A DNA stretch of 64,000 nt, taken from Hydractinia symbiolongicarpus. Its lineage: Eukaryota > Cnidaria > Hydrozoa > Anthoathecata > Hydractiniidae. The number at the start of each line of letters is the position of its first letter. Position 1 is the first letter of the stretch. The position numbers were made by a program, and so were the translations under genes. The notes under the pieces were generated by a model. That model saw only the letters and a program-made list of their open reading frames with translations, was not told where the DNA came from and did not search any database. Shown in pieces: positions 23,691 through 37,829 of this stretch. The stretch spans positions 3,288,001-3,352,000 of the forward strand of contig NC_079878.1 in the NCBI RefSeq assembly GCF_029227915.1, in the 5' to 3' direction.

Positions 23691-26600
23691 TACTCACAGG
23701 GTACTTTCTTTATATACATTCGACTATACGGGCCAAGCCCGGGATTTACGGGAAATCGCGGGTTTTCGTTTGCCGGCGATTAAACAACTTTCATTAAGCG
23801 TGTCCTCAAAAATGAAAACATTCTTGAAAACTAAAAGTCTTATGCTTTTTAGTGGTGAAAAAATAATTTAAAAAATCGTTCGGGAAATGAGTTTACTCCA
23901 TGGGTACTTTCTTTGTATACTTTTGACTATACGGGCCGAGTCCGGGATTTACGGGAAGTCGCGGGTTTTCGTTTGCCGGCGATTAAACTTCTTTTATTCA
24001 GCGTCTCATCAAAAATGAAAACATTTTTGTAAACTACAAGTCTCATGCGTTTTAGTGGTGAAAAAATAACTTATAAAATCGTTCGGGAAATGAGTTTACT
24101 CCCTGGGTACTTTCTTTGTATACATTCGACTATACGGGCTCAGCCCGGAATTTACAGGAAATCGCGGGTTTTCGTTTGCCGGCTATTAAACCACATTCAT
24201 TAAGCGTCTCATCAAAAATGAAAACATTTCTAAAAACTACAAGTCTCATGGGCTTTAGTGGTGAAACAATAATTTAAAAAATCGTTCGGGAAATGAGTTT
24301 ACTCCCTGGGTACCTTCTTTGTATACTTTTGACTATACGGGCCGAGTCCGGGATTTACGGGAAATCGGGGGTTTTCGTTTGCCGGCGATTAAACCACTTT
24401 CATTAAGCGTCTCATCAAAAATGAAAACATTTCTGAAAACTACAAGTCTCATGCGTTTTAATGGTGAAAAAATAATTTAAGAAATCGTTCGGGAAATGAG
24501 TTTACTCCCTGGGTACCTTCTTTGTATACTTTTGACTATACGGGCCGAGTCCGGGATTTACGGGAACTCGCGGGTTTTCGTTTGCCGGCGATTAAACTTC
24601 TTTTATTCAGCGTCTCATCAAAAATGAAAACATTTTTGTAAACAACAAGTCTCATGCGTTTTAGTGGTGAAAAAATAACTTATAAAATCGTTCGGGAAAT
24701 GAGTTTACTCCCTGGGTACTTTCTTTGTATACATTCGACTATACGGGCTCAGCCCGGAATTTACAGGAAATCGCGGGTTTTCGTTTGCCGGCTATTAAAC
24801 CACATTCATTAAGCGTCTCATCAAAAATGAAAACATTTTTAAAAACTACAAATCTCATGCGTTTCAGTGGTGAAAAAGTAATTTAAAAAATCGTTCGGGA
24901 AATGAGTTTACTCCCTGGGTACCTTCTTTGTATACTTTTTACTATACGGGCCGAGTCCGGGATTTACGGGAATTCGCGGGTTTTCGTTTGCCGGCTATTA
25001 AACCACTTTCATTAAGCGTCTCATCAAAAATGAAAACATTTCTGAAAACTACAAGTCTCATGCGTTTTAATGGTGAAAAAATAATTTAAGAAATCGTTCG
25101 GGAAATGAGTTTACTCCCTGGGTACCTTCTTTGTATACTTTTGACTATACGGGCCGAGTCCGGGATTTACGGGAAATCGCGGGTTTTCGTTTGCCGGCGA
25201 TTAAACTTCTTTTATTCAGCGTCTCATCAAAAATGAAAACATTTCTGAAAACTACAAGTTTCATGCGTTTTAGTGGTGAAAAAATGATTTAAAAAATCGT
25301 TCGGGAAATGAGTTTACTCCCTGGGTACCTTCTTTGTATATTTTTGACTATACGGGCCGAGTCCGAGATTTACGGGAAATCGCGGGTTTTCGTTTGCCGG
25401 CGATTAAACTTCTTTTATTCAACGTCCCATCAAAAATGAAAACATTTTTGAAAACTACAAGTCTTATGCGTTTTAGTGGTGGAAAGATAATTTAAAAAAT
25501 CGTTTTGAAAATGAGTTTACTCACAGGGTACTTTCTTTGTATACATTCGACTATACGGGCCCAGCCGGGGATTTACAGGAAATCGCGGGTTTTGGTTTGC
25601 CGGCTATTAAACCATATTCATTAAGCGTCTCATCAAAAATGAAAACATTTCTGAAAACTGCAAATCTCATGGGATTTAGTGGTGAAATAATAATTTAAAA
25701 AATCGTTCGTGAAATGAGTTTACTCCCTGGGTACTTTCTTTGTATACTTTTGACTATACGGGCCGAGTCCAGGATTTACGGGAAATCGCATGTTTTCGTT
25801 TGCCGGCGATTAAACTCCTTTTATTCAGCGTCTCATCAAAAATGAAAACTTTTTTGATAACTACAAGTCTCATGCGTTTTAGTGGTGAAAAGATAATTTA
25901 AAAATCGTTTTGGAAATGAGTTTACTCACAGGGTACTTTCTTTGTATACATTCGACTATACGGGCCAAGCCCGGGATTTACGGGAAATCGCGGGTTTTTG
26001 TTTGCCGGCGATTAAACCACTTTCATTAAGCGTCTCATCAAAAATGAAAACATTTCTTAAAACTACAAGTCTCATGTGTTTTAGTGGTGAAAAAATAATT
26101 TAAAAAATTGTTCGGGAAATCAGTTTACTCCCTGGGTACTTTCTTTATATACATTCAACTATACGGGCCAAGCCTGGGATTTACGGGAAATCGCGGGTTT
26201 TCGTTTGCCGGCGATTAAACTCCTTTTATTCAGCGTCTCATCACAAATTAAAACACTTTTGAAAACTACAAGTCTCATGCGTTTTAGTGGTGAAAAGATA
26301 ATTTAAAAAATCGTTTTGTAAATGAGTTTACTCACAGGGTACTTTCTTTGTATACATTCGACTATACGGGCCAAGCCCGGGATTTACGGGAAATTGCGGG
26401 TTTTCGTTTGCCGGCGATTAAACAACTTTCATTAAGCGTGTCCTCAAAAATGAAAACATTCTTGAAAACTAAAAGTCTTATGCTTTTTAGTGGTGAAAAA
26501 ATAATTTAAAAAATCGTTCGGGAAATGAGTTTACTCCATGGGTACTTTCTTTGTATACTTTTGACAATACGGGCCGAGTCCGGGATTTACGGGAAGTCGC

Positions 26601-28640
26601 GGGTTTTCGTTTGCCGGCGATTAAACTTCTTTTATTCAGCGTCTCATCAAAAATGAAAACATTTTTGTAAACTACAAGTCTCATGCGTTTTAGTGGTGAA
26701 AAAATAACTTATAAAATCGTTCGTGAAATGAGTTTACTCCCTGGGTACCTTCTTTGTATACTTTTGATTATACGGGCCGAGTCCGGGATTTACGGGAAAT
26801 CGCGGGTTTTCGTTTGCCGGCGATTAAACCACTTTCATTAAGCGTCTCATCAAAAATGAAAACATTTCTGAAAACTACAAGTCTCATGCGTTTTAATGGT
26901 GAAAAAATAATTTAAGAAATCGTTCGGGAAATGAGTTTACTCCCTGGGTACCTTCTTTGTATACTTTTGACTATACGGGCCGAGTCCGGGATTTACGGGA
27001 AATCGCGGGTTTTCGTTTGCCGGCGATTAAACTTCTTTTATTCAGCGTCTCATCAAAAATGAAAACATTTCTGAAAACTACAAGTTTCATGCGTTTTAGT
27101 GGTGAAAAAATGATTTAAAAAATCGTTCGGGAAATGAGTTTACTCCCTGGGTACCTTCTTTGTATACTTTCGACTATACGGGCCGAGTCCGGGATTTACG
27201 GGAAATCGCGGGTTTTCGTTTGCCGGCGATTAAACTTCTTTTATTCAACGTCCCATCAAAAATGAAAACATTTTTGAAAACTACAAGTCTCATGCGTTTT
27301 AGTGGTGAAAGGATAAATTAAAAAATCGTTTTGAAAATGAGTTTACTCACAGGTTACTTTCTTTGTATACATTCGACTATACGGGCCCAGCCGGGGATTT
27401 ACAGGAAATCGCGGGTTTTGGTTTGCCGGCTATTAAACCACATTCATTAAGCGTCTCATCAAAAATGAAAACATTTCTTAAAACTACAAGTCTCATGTGT
27501 TTTAGTGGTGAAAAAATAATTTAAAAAATTGTTCGGGAAATCAGTTTACTCCCTGGGTACTTTCTTTATATACATTCAACTATACGGGCCAAGCCTGGGA
27601 TTTACGGGAAATCGCGGGTTTTCGTTTGCCGGCGATTAAACTCCTTTTATTCAGCGTCTCATCACGAATTAAAACACTTTTGAAAACTACAAGTCTCATG
27701 CGTTTTAGTGGTGAAAAGATAATTTAAAAAATCGTTTTGGAAATGATTTTACTCACAGGGTACTTTCTTTGTATACATTCGACTAAACGGGCCAAGCCCG
27801 GGATTTACGGGAAATCGGGGGTTTTCGTTTGCCGGCGATTAAACAACTTTCATTAAGCGTGTCCTCAAAAATGAAAACATTCTTGAAAACTAAAAGTCTT
27901 ATGCTTTTTAGAGGTGAAAAAATAATTTAAAAAATCGTTCGGGAAATGAGTTTACTCCATGGGTACTTTCTTTGTATACTTTTGACTATACGGGCCGAGT
28001 CCGGGATTTACGGGAAGTCGCGGGTTTTCGTTTGCCGGCGATTAAACTTCTTTTATTCAGCGTCTCATCAAAAATGAAAACATTTTTGTAAACTACAAGT
28101 CTTATGCGTTTTAGTGGTGAAAAAATAACTTATAAAATCGTTCGGGAAATGAGTTTACTCCCTGGGTACTTTCTTTGTATACATTCGACTATACGGGCTC
28201 AGCCCGGAATTTACAGAAAATCGCGGGTTTTCGTTTGCCGGCTATTAAACCACATTCATTAAGCGTCTCATCAAAAATGAAAACATTTCTGAAAACTGCA
28301 AATCTCATGGGCTTTAGTGGTGAAATAATAAATTAAAAAATCGTTCGTGAAATGAGTTTACTCCCTGGGTACTTTCTTTGTATACTTTTGACTATACGGG
28401 CCGAGTCCGGGATTTACGGGAAGTCGCGGGTTTTCGTTTGCCGGCGATTAAACTTCTTTTATTCAGCGTCTTATCAAAAATGAAAACATTTTTAAAAACT
28501 ACAAGTCTCATGGGCTTTAGTGGTGAAATAATAATTTAAAAAATCGTTCGGGAAATGAGTTTACTCCCTGGGTACTTTCTTTGTATACTTTTGACTATAC
28601 GGGCCGAGTCCGGAATTTACGGGAAATCGCGGGTTTTCGT
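23691..28640 (+). repeat. Subfamily block III, GTGTCCTC / CTAAAAGTCTTATGC type
   Basis: Monomers carry CATTAAGCGTGTCCTC, CATTCTTGAAAACTAAAAG, ATAACTTATAAAATCG, GGCTCAGCCCGGAATTTAC and GCCGGGGATTTACAGG. The same variants, in similar order, recur at 38.5-48.9 kb, so the two regions share a higher-order ancestor. Two partly overlapping versions of the order exist here (around 23.7-25.4 and 26.3-28.3 kb), with whole-unit gains and losses. Confidence 0.72.
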
Positions 28641-29399
28641 TTGCTGGCGATTAAACCACTTTCATCAAGCGTCTCATCAAAATTGAAAACATTTCTGAAA
28701 ACTACAAGTCTCATGCGTTTTAGTGGTGAAAAAATAATTTAAAAAATAGTTCGGGAAATGAGTTTACTCCCTGGGTACTTTCTTTGTATACTTTTGACTA
28801 TACGGGCCGAGTCCGGGGTTTATGGGAAATGGCGGGTTTTCGTTTGCCGGCGGTTAAACTTCTTTTATTCAGCGTCTCATCAAAAATGAAAACATTTTTG
28901 AAAACTACAAGTCTCATGCGTTTTAGTGGTGAAAATATAATTTAAAAAATTGTTTTGGAAATGAGTTTACTCACAGGGTACTTTCTTTGTATACATTCGA
29001 CTATACGGGCCAAGCCCGGGATTTACGGGAAATCGCGGGTTTTCGTTTGCCGGCGATTAAACAACTTTCATAAAGCGTCTCCTCAAAAATGAAAACATTT
29101 TTGAAAACTACAAGTCTCATGGTTTTTAGTGGTGAAAAGATAATTTAAAAAATCGTTCGGGAAATGAGTTTACTCCCTGGGTACTTTCTTTGTATACTTT
29201 TGACTATACGGGCCGAGTCCGGGATTCACGGGAAATCGCGGGTTTTCGTTTGACGGCGATTAAACTTCTTTTATTCAGCGTCTCATCAAAAATGAAAACA
29301 TTTTTAAAAACTACAAGTCTCATGGGCTTTAGTGGTGAAACAATAATTTAAAAAATCGTTCGGGAAATGAGTTTACTCTCTGGGTACTTTCTTTGTATA

Positions 29400-30680
29400 C
29401 TTTTGACTATACGGGCCGAGTACGGGGTTTATGGGAAATGGCGGGTTTTTGTTTGCCGGCGGTTAAACTTCTTTTATTCAGCGTCTCATCAAAAATGAAA
29501 ACATTTTTGAAAACTACAAGTCTCATGCGTTTTAGTGGTGAAAAGATAATTTAAAAAATCGTTTTGGAAATGAGTTTACTCACAGGGTACTTTCTTTGTA
29601 TACATTCGACTATACGGGCCAAGCCCGGGATTTACGGGAAATCGCGGGTTTTCGTTTGCCGGCGATTAAACAACTTTCATAAAGCGTCTCCTCAAAAATG
29701 AAAACATTTTTGAAAACTACAAGTCTCATGGTTTTTAGTGGTGAAAAGATAATTTAAAAAATCGTTCGGGAAATGAGTTTACTCCCTGGGTACTTTCTTT
29801 GTATACTTTTGACTATACGGGACGAGTCCGGGATTCACAGGGAAGTCGCGGGTTTTTGTTTGCCGGCGATTAAACTTCTTTTATTCAGCGTCTCATCAAA
29901 AATGAAAACATTTTTAAAAACTACAAGTCTCATGGGCTTTAGTGGTGAAACAATAATTTAAAAAATCGTTCGGGAAATGAGTTTACTCCCTGGGTACCTT
30001 CCTTGTATACTTTTGACTATATGGGCCGAGTCCGGGGTTTATGGGAAATGGCGGGTTTTCGTTTGCCGGCGGTTAAACTTCTTTTATTCAGCGTCTCATC
30101 AAAAATGAAAACATTTTTGAAAACTACAAGTCTTATGCGTTTTAGTGGTGAAAAGATAATTTAAAAAATCGTTTTGGAAATGAGTTTACTCACAGGGTAC
30201 TTTCTTTGTATACATTTGACTATGCGGTCTAAGCCCGGGATTTACGGGAAATCGCGGGTTTTCGTTTGTCGGCGATTAAACCACTTTCATTAAGCGTCTC
30301 ATCAAAAATGAAAACATTTCTAAAAACTACAAGTCTCATGCGTTTTAGTGGTAAAAATTAATTTAAAAAATCGTTCGGGAAATGAGTTTACTCCCTGGGT
30401 ACCTTCTTTGTATACTTTTGACTATACGGGCCGAGTCCAGGATTTACGGGAAATCGCGGGTTTTCGTTTGCCGGCGATTAAACAACTTTCATTAAGCGTC
30501 TCATCAAAAATGAAAACATTTCTGAAAACTACAAGTCTCATGCGTTTTAATGGTGAAAAAATAATTTAAGAAATCGTTCGGGAAATGAGTTTACTCCCTG
30601 GGTACCTTCTTTGTATACTTTTGACTATACGGGCCGAGTCCGGGATTTACGGGAAATCGCGGGTTTTCGTTTGCCGGCGA
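29400..30680 (+). repeat. Segment repeated 25 monomers away, copy 1
   Basis: Matches about 34,475-35,755. TCATGGTTTTTAG lies at 29,726 and 34,801, 5,075 bp apart (25 x 203). After an extra A in GGATTCACAGGG near 29,838 the offset becomes 5,074. Shared rare variants include GTACCTTCCTTGTATAC, TATGCGGTCTAAGCCC, GTTTGTCGGCG and GTGGTAAAAATTAAT. Beyond about 30,680 the copies differ. Confidence 0.83.
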
Positions 30681-33600
30681 TTAAACCACTTTCATCAAGC
30701 GTCTCATCAAAATTGAAAACATTTCTGAAAACTACAAGTCTCATGCGTTTTAGTGGTGAAAAAATAATTTAAAAAATAGTTCGGGAAATGAGTTTACTCC
30801 CTGGGTACTTTCTTTGTATACTTTTCACTATACGGGCCGAGTCCGGGGTTTATGGGAAATGGCGGGTTTTCGTTTGCCGGCGGTTAAACTTCTTTTATTC
30901 AGCGTCTCATCAAAAATGAAAACATTTTTGAAAACTACAAGTCTCATGCGTTTTAGTGGTGAAAATATAATTTAAAAAATTGTTTTGGAAATGAGTTTAC
31001 TCACAGGGTACTTTCTTTGTATACATTCGACTATACGGGCCAAGCCCGGGATTTACGGGAAATCGCGGGTTTTCGTTTGCCGGCGATTAAACAACTTTCA
31101 TAAAGCGTCTCCTCAAAAATGAAAACATTTTTGAAAACTACAAGTCTCATGGTTTTTAGTGGTGAAAAGATAATTTAAAAAATCGTTCGGGAAATGAGTT
31201 TACTCCCTGGGTACTTTCTTTGTATACTTTTGACTATACGGGCCGAGTCCGGGATTTACGGGAAATCGCGGGTTTTCGTTTGACGGCGATTAAACTTCTT
31301 TTATTCAGCGTCTCATCAAAAATGAAAACATTTTTAAAAACTACAAGTCTCATGCGTTTTAGTGGTGAAAAAATAATTTAAAAAATAGTTCGGGAAATGA
31401 GTTTACTCCCTGGGTACTTTCTTTGTATACTTTTGACTATACGGGCCGAGTCCGGGGTTTATGGGAAATGGCGGGTTTTCGTTTGCCGGCGGTTAAACTT
31501 CTTTTATTCAGCGTCTCATCAAAAATGAAAACATTTTTAAAAACTACAAGTCTCATGGGCTTTAGTGGTGAAACAATAATTTAAAAAATCGTTCGGGAAA
31601 TGAGTTTACTCTCTGGGTACTTTCTTTGTATACTTTTGACTATACGGGCCGAGTACGGGGTTTATGGGAAATGGCGGGTTTTCGTTTGCCGGCGATTAAA
31701 CAACTTTCATAAAGCGTCTCCTCAAAAATGAAAACATTTCTGAAAACTACAAGTCTCATGCGTTTTAATGGTGAAAAAATAATTTTAGAAATCGTTCGGG
31801 AAATGAGTTTACTCCCTGGGTACCTTCTTTGTATACTTTTGACTATACGGGCCGAGTCCGGGATTCACGGGAAATCGCGGGTTTTCGTTTGACGGCGATT
31901 AAACTTCTTTTATTCAGCGTCTCATCAAAAATGAAAACATTTTTAAAAACTACAAGTCTCATGGGCTTTAGTGGTGAAACAATAATTTAAAAAATCGTTC
32001 GGGAAATGAGTTTACTCTCTGGGTACTTTCTTTGTATACTTTTGACTATACGGGCCGAGTACGGGGTTTATGGGAAATGGCGGGTTTTCGTTTGCCGGCG
32101 GTTAAACTTCTTTTATTCAGCGTCTCATCAAAAATGAAAACATTTTTGAAAAGTACAAGTCTCATGCGTTTTAGTGGTGAAAAGATAATTTAAAAAATCG
32201 TTTTGGAAATGAGTTTACTCCCTGGGTACTTTCTTTGTATACTTTTGACTATACGGGCCGAGTCCGGGGTTTATGGGAAATGGCGGGTTTTCGTTTGCCG
32301 GCGGTTAAACTTCTTTTATTCAGCGTCTCATCAAAAATGAAAACATTTTTGAAAACTACAAGTCTCATGCGTTTTAGTGGTGAAAATATAATTTAAAAAA
32401 TTGTTTTGGAAATGAGTTTACTCACAGGGTACTTTCTTTGTATACATTCGACTATACGGGCCAAGCCCGGGATTTACGGGAAATCGCGGGTTTTCGTTTG
32501 CCGGCGATTAAACAACTTTCATAAAGCGTCTCCTCAAAAATGAAAACATTTCTGAAAACTACAAGTCTCATGCGTTTTAATGGTGAAAAAATAATTTAAG
32601 AAATCGTTCGGGAAATGAGTTTACTCCCTGGGTACTTTCTTTGTATACTTTTGACTATACGGGCCGAGTCCGGGATTCACGGGAAATCGCGGGTTTTCGT
32701 TTGACGGCGATTAAACTTCTTTTATTCAGCGTCTCATCAAAAATGAAAACATTTTTAAAAACTACAAGTCTCATGGGCTTTAGTGGTGAAACAATAATTT
32801 AAAAAATCGTTCGGGAAATGAGTTTACTCTCTGGGTACTTTCTTTGTATACTTTTGACTATACGGGCCGAGTACGGGGTTTATGGGAAATGGCGGGTTTT
32901 CGTTTGCCGGCGGTTAAACTTCTTTTATTCAGCGTCTCATCAAAAATTAAAACATTTTTGAAAACTACAAGTCTCATGCGTTTTAGTGGTGAAAAGATAA
33001 TTTAAAAAATCGTTTTGGAAATGAGTTTACTCACATGGTACTTTCTTTGTATACATTCGACTATACGGGCCAAGCCCGGGATTTACGGGAAATCGCGGGT
33101 TTTCGTTTGCCGGCGATTAAACAACTTTCATAAAGCGTCTCCTCAAAAATGAAAACATTTTTGAAAACTACAAGTCTCATGGTTTTTAGTGGTGAAAAGA
33201 TAATTTAAAAAATCGTTCGGGAAATGAGTTTACTCTCTGGGTACTCTCTTTGTATACTTTTGACTATACGGGCCGAGTCCGGGGTTTATGGGAAATGGCG
33301 GGTTTTCGTTTGCCGGCGGTTAAACTTCTTTTATTCAGCGTCTCATCAAAAATGAAAACATTTTTGAAAACTACAAGTCTCATGCGTTTTAGTGGTGAAA
33401 ATATAATTTAAAAAATTGTTTTGGAAATGAGTTTACTCACAGGGTACTTTCTTTGTATACATTCGACTATACGGGCCAAGCCCGGGATTTACGGGAAATC
33501 GCGGGTTTTCGTTTGCCGGCGATTAAACAACTTTCATAAAGCGTCTCCTCAAAAATGAAAACATTTCTGAAAACTACAAGTCTCATGCGTTTTAATGGTG

Positions 33601-34474
33601 AAAAAATAATTTAAGAAATCGTTCGGGAAATGAGTTTACTCCCTGGGTACTTTCTTTGTATACTTTTGACTATACGGGCCGAGTCCGGGATTCACGGGAA
33701 ATCGCGGGTTTTCGTTTGACGGCGATTAAACTTCTTTTATTCAGCGTCTCATCAAAAATGAAAACATTTTTAAAAACTACAAGTCTCATGGGCTTTAGTG
33801 GTGAAACAATAATTTAAAAAATCGTTCGGGAAATGAGTTTACTCTCTGGGTACTTTCTTTGTATACTTTTGACTATACGGGCCGAGTACGGGGTTTATGG
33901 GAAATGGCGGGTTTTCGTTTGCCGGCGGTTAAACTTCTTTTATTCAGCGTCTCATCAAAAATGAAAACATTTTTGAAAACTACAAGTCTCATGCGTTTTA
34001 GTGGTGAAAATATAATTTAAAAAATTGTTTTGGAAATGAGTTTACTCACAGGGTACTTTCTTTGTATACATTCGACTATACGGGCCAAGCCCGGGATTTA
34101 CGGGAAATCGCGGGTTTTCGTTTGCCGGCGATTAAACAACTTTCATAAAGCGTCTCCTCAAAAATGAAAACATTTCTGAAAACTACAAGTCTCATGCGTT
34201 TTAATGGTGAAAAAATAATTTAAGAAATCGTTCGGGAAATGAGTTTACTCCCTGGGTACTTTCTTTGTATACTTTTGACTATACGGGCCGAGTCCGGGAT
34301 TCACGGGAAATCGCGGGTTTTCGTTTGACGGCGATTAAACTTCTTTTATTCAGCGTCTCATGAAAAATGAAAACATTTTTAAAAACTACAAGTCTCATGG
34401 GCTTTAGTGGTGAAACAATAATTTAAAAAATCGTTCGGGAAATGAGTTTACTCTCTGGGTACTTTCTTTGTATA

Positions 34475-35755
34475 CTTTTGACTATACGGGCCGAGTACGG
34501 GGTTTATGGGAAATGGCGGGTTTTCGTTTGCCGGCGGTTAAACTTCTTTTATTCAGCGTCTCATCAAAAATGAAAACATTTTTGAAAACTACAAGTCTCA
34601 TGCGTTTTAGTGGTGAAAAGATAATTTAAAAAATCGTTTTGGAAATGAGTTTACTCACAGGGTACTTTCTTTGTATACATTCGACTATACGGGCCAAGCC
34701 CGGGATTTACGGGAAATCGGGGGTTTTCGTTTGCCAGCGATTAAACAACTTTCATAAAGCGTCTCCTCAAAAATGAAAACATTTTTGAAAACTACAAGTC
34801 TCATGGTTTTTAGTGGTGAAAAGATAATTTAAAAAATCGTTCGGGAAATGAGTTTACTCCCTGGGTACTTTCTTTGTATACTTTTGACTATACGGGACGA
34901 GTCCGGGATTCACGGGAAGTCGCGGGTTTTTGTTTGCCGGCGATTAAACTTCTTTTATTCAGCGTCTCATCAAAAATGAAAACATTTTTAAAAACTACAA
35001 GTCTCATGGGCTTTAGTGGTGAAACAATAATTTAAAAAATCGTTCGGGAAATGAGTTTACTCCCTGGGTACCTTCCTTGTATACTTTTGACTATATGGGC
35101 CGAGTCCGGGGTTTATGGGAAATGGCGGGTTTTCGTTTGCCGGCGGTTAAACTTCTTTTATTCAGCGTCTCATCAAAAATGAAAACATTTTTGAAAACTA
35201 CAAGTCTTATGCGTTTTAGTGGTGAAAAGATAATTTAAAAAATCGTTTTGGAAATGAGTTTACTCACAGGGTACTTTCTTTGTATACATTTGACTATGCG
35301 GTCTAAGCCCGGGATTTACGGGAAATCGCGGGTTTTCGTTTGTCGGCGATTAAACCACTTTCATTAAGCGTCTCATCAAAAATGAAAACATTTCTGAAAA
35401 CTACAAGTCTCATGCGTTTTAGTGGTAAAAATTAATTTAAAAAATCGTTCGGGAAATGAGTTTACTCCCTGGGTACCTTCTTTGTATACTTTTGACTATA
35501 CGGGCCGAGTCCAGGATTTACGGGAAATCGCGGGTTTTCGTTTGCCGGCGATTAAACCACTTTCATTAAGCGTCTCATCAAAAATGAAAACATTTCTGAA
35601 AACTACAAGTCTCATGCGTTTTAATGGTGAAAAAATAATTTAAGAAATCGTTCGGGAAATGAGTTTACTCCCTGGGTACCTTCTTTGTATACTTTTGACT
35701 ATACGGGCCGAGTCCGGGATTTACGGGAAATCGCGGGTTTTCGTTTGCCGGCGAT
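34475..35755 (+). repeat. Segment repeated 25 monomers away, copy 2
   Basis: Second copy of 29,400-30,680, with the rare variants GTTTGTCGGCG and GTGGTAAAAATTAAT near 35,340 and 35,424. The ~3.8 kb between the copies consists of shorter repeats of the TTTGACGGCG unit, suggesting that local expansion happened inside or beside the duplicated segment. Confidence 0.83.
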
Positions 35756-37829
35756 TAAACTTCTTTTATTCAGCGTCTCATCAAAAATGAAAACATTTTT
35801 GAAAACTACAAGTCTCATGCGTTTTAGTGGTGAAAAAATGATTTAAAAAATCGTTCGGGAAATGAGTTTACTCCCTGGGTACCTTCTTTGTATACTTTTG
35901 ACTATACGGGCCGAGTCCGGGATTTACGGGAAATCGCGGGTTTTCGTTTGCCGGCGATTAAACTTCTTTTATTCAACGTCCCATCAAAAATGAAAACATT
36001 TTTGAAAACTACAAGTCTCACGCGTTTTAGTGGTGAAAAGATAATTTAAAAAATCGTTTTGAAAATGAGTTTACTCACAGGGTGCTTTCTTTGTATACAT
36101 TCGACTTTACGGGCCCAGCCGGGGATTTACAGGAAATCGCGGGTTTTGGTTTGCCGGCTATTAAATTACATTCATTAAGCGTCTTATCAAAAATGAAAAC
36201 ATTTCTGAAAACTGCAAATCTCATGGGATTTAGTGGTGAAATAATAATTTAAAAAATCGTTCGTGAAATGAGTTTACTCCCTGGGTACTTTCTTTGTATA
36301 CTTTTGACTATACGGCCGAGTCCAGGATTTACGGGAAATCGCAGGTTTTCGTTTGCCGGCGATTAAACTCCTTTTATTCAGCGTCTGATCAAAAATGAAA
36401 ACTTTTTTGATAACTACAAGTCTCATGCGTTTTAGTGGTGAAAAGATAATTTAAATAATCGTTTTGGAAATGAGTTTACTCACAGGGTACTTTCTTTGTA
36501 TACATTCGACTATACGGGCCAAGCCCGGGATTTACGGGAAATCGCGGGTTTTCGTTTGCCGGCGATTAAACCACTTTCATTAAGCGTCTCATCAAAAATG
36601 AAAACATTTTTAAAAACTACAAGTCTCATGGGCTTTAGTGGTGAAACAATAATTTAAAAAATCGTTCGGGAAATGAGTTTACTCCCTGGGTACTTTCTTT
36701 GTATACTTTTGACTATATGGGCCGAGTCTGGGGTTTATGGGAAATGGCGGGTTTTCGTTTGCCGACGGTTAAACTTCTTTTATTCAGCGTCTCATCAAAA
36801 ATGAAAACATATTTGAAAACTACAAGTCTCATGCGTTTTAGTGGTGAAAAGATAATTTAAAAAATCGTTTTGGAAATGAGTTTACTCACAGGGTACTTTC
36901 TTTGTATACATTTGACTATGCGGGCTAAGCCCGGGATTTACGGGAAATCGCGGGTTTTCGTTTGCCGGCGATTAAACCACTTTCATTAAGCGTCTCATCA
37001 AAAATGAAAACATTTCTATAAACTACAAGTCTCATGCGTTTTAGTGGTGAAAAAGTAATTTAAAAAATCGTTCGGGAAATGAGTTTACTCCCTGGGTACA
37101 TTCTTTGTATACTTTTGACTATACGGGCCGAGTCCGGGATTTACGGGAAATCGCGGGTTTTCGTTTGCCGGCGATTAAACCACTTTCATTAAGCGTCTCA
37201 TCAAAAATGAAAACATTTCTGAAAACTACAAGTCTCATGCGTTTTAATGGTGAAAAAATAATTTAAGAAATCGTTCGGGAAATGAGTTTACTCCCTGGGT
37301 ACCTTCTTTGTATACTTTTGACTATACGGGCCGAGTCCGGGATTTACGGGAAATAGCGGGTTTTCGTTTGCCGGCGATTAAACTTCTTTTATTCAGCGTC
37401 TCATCAAAAATGAAAACATTTCTGAAAACTACAAGTCTCATGCGTTTTAGTGGTGAAAAAATGATTTAAAAAATCGTTCGGGAAATGAGTTTACTCCCTG
37501 GGTACCTTCTTTGTATACTTTTGACTATACGGGCCGAGTCCGGGATTTACGGGAAATCGCGAGTTTTCGTTTGCCGGCGATTAAACTTCTTTTATTCAAC
37601 GTCCCATCAAAATTGAAAACATTTTTGAAAACTACAAGTCTCATGCGTTTTAGTGGTGAAAAGATAATTTAAAAAATCGTTTTGAAAATGAGTTTACTCA
37701 CAGGGTACTTTCTTTGTATACATTCGACTATACGGGCCCAGCCGGGGATTTACAGGAAATCGCGGGTTTTGGTTTGCCGGCTATTAAACCACATTCATTA
37801 AGCGTCTCATCAAAAATGAAAACATTTCT
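35756..37829 (+). repeat. Satellite, transition to the GCCGGGG subfamily
   Basis: About ten monomers resembling 20.4-22 kb (TACCTTC type A units, AACGTCCCATC, TATGCGGGCTAAGCCC, GCCGGGGATTTACAGG). Local private variants include TTAAATTACATTCATT near 36,170 and GCGTCTGATC near 36,380. No other element is present. Confidence 0.8.

Larger units (their letters stand above)
28641..35755 (+). repeat. Subfamily block IV, return of the TTTATGGG type with short higher-order repeats
   Basis: The variants of block II reappear here (GGGTTTATGGG, GGCGGTTAAAC, CTTTCATAAAGCGTCTCCTC). The private variant TTTGACGGCG lies at 29,251, 31,281, 31,890, 32,702, 33,717 and 34,326; the steps are 2030, 609, 812, 1015 and 609 bp, which are exactly 10, 3, 4, 5 and 3 monomers. 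It is accompanied by GAGTACGGGGTTTATGG. This shows repeated local expansion in units of whole monomers. Confidence 0.8.
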
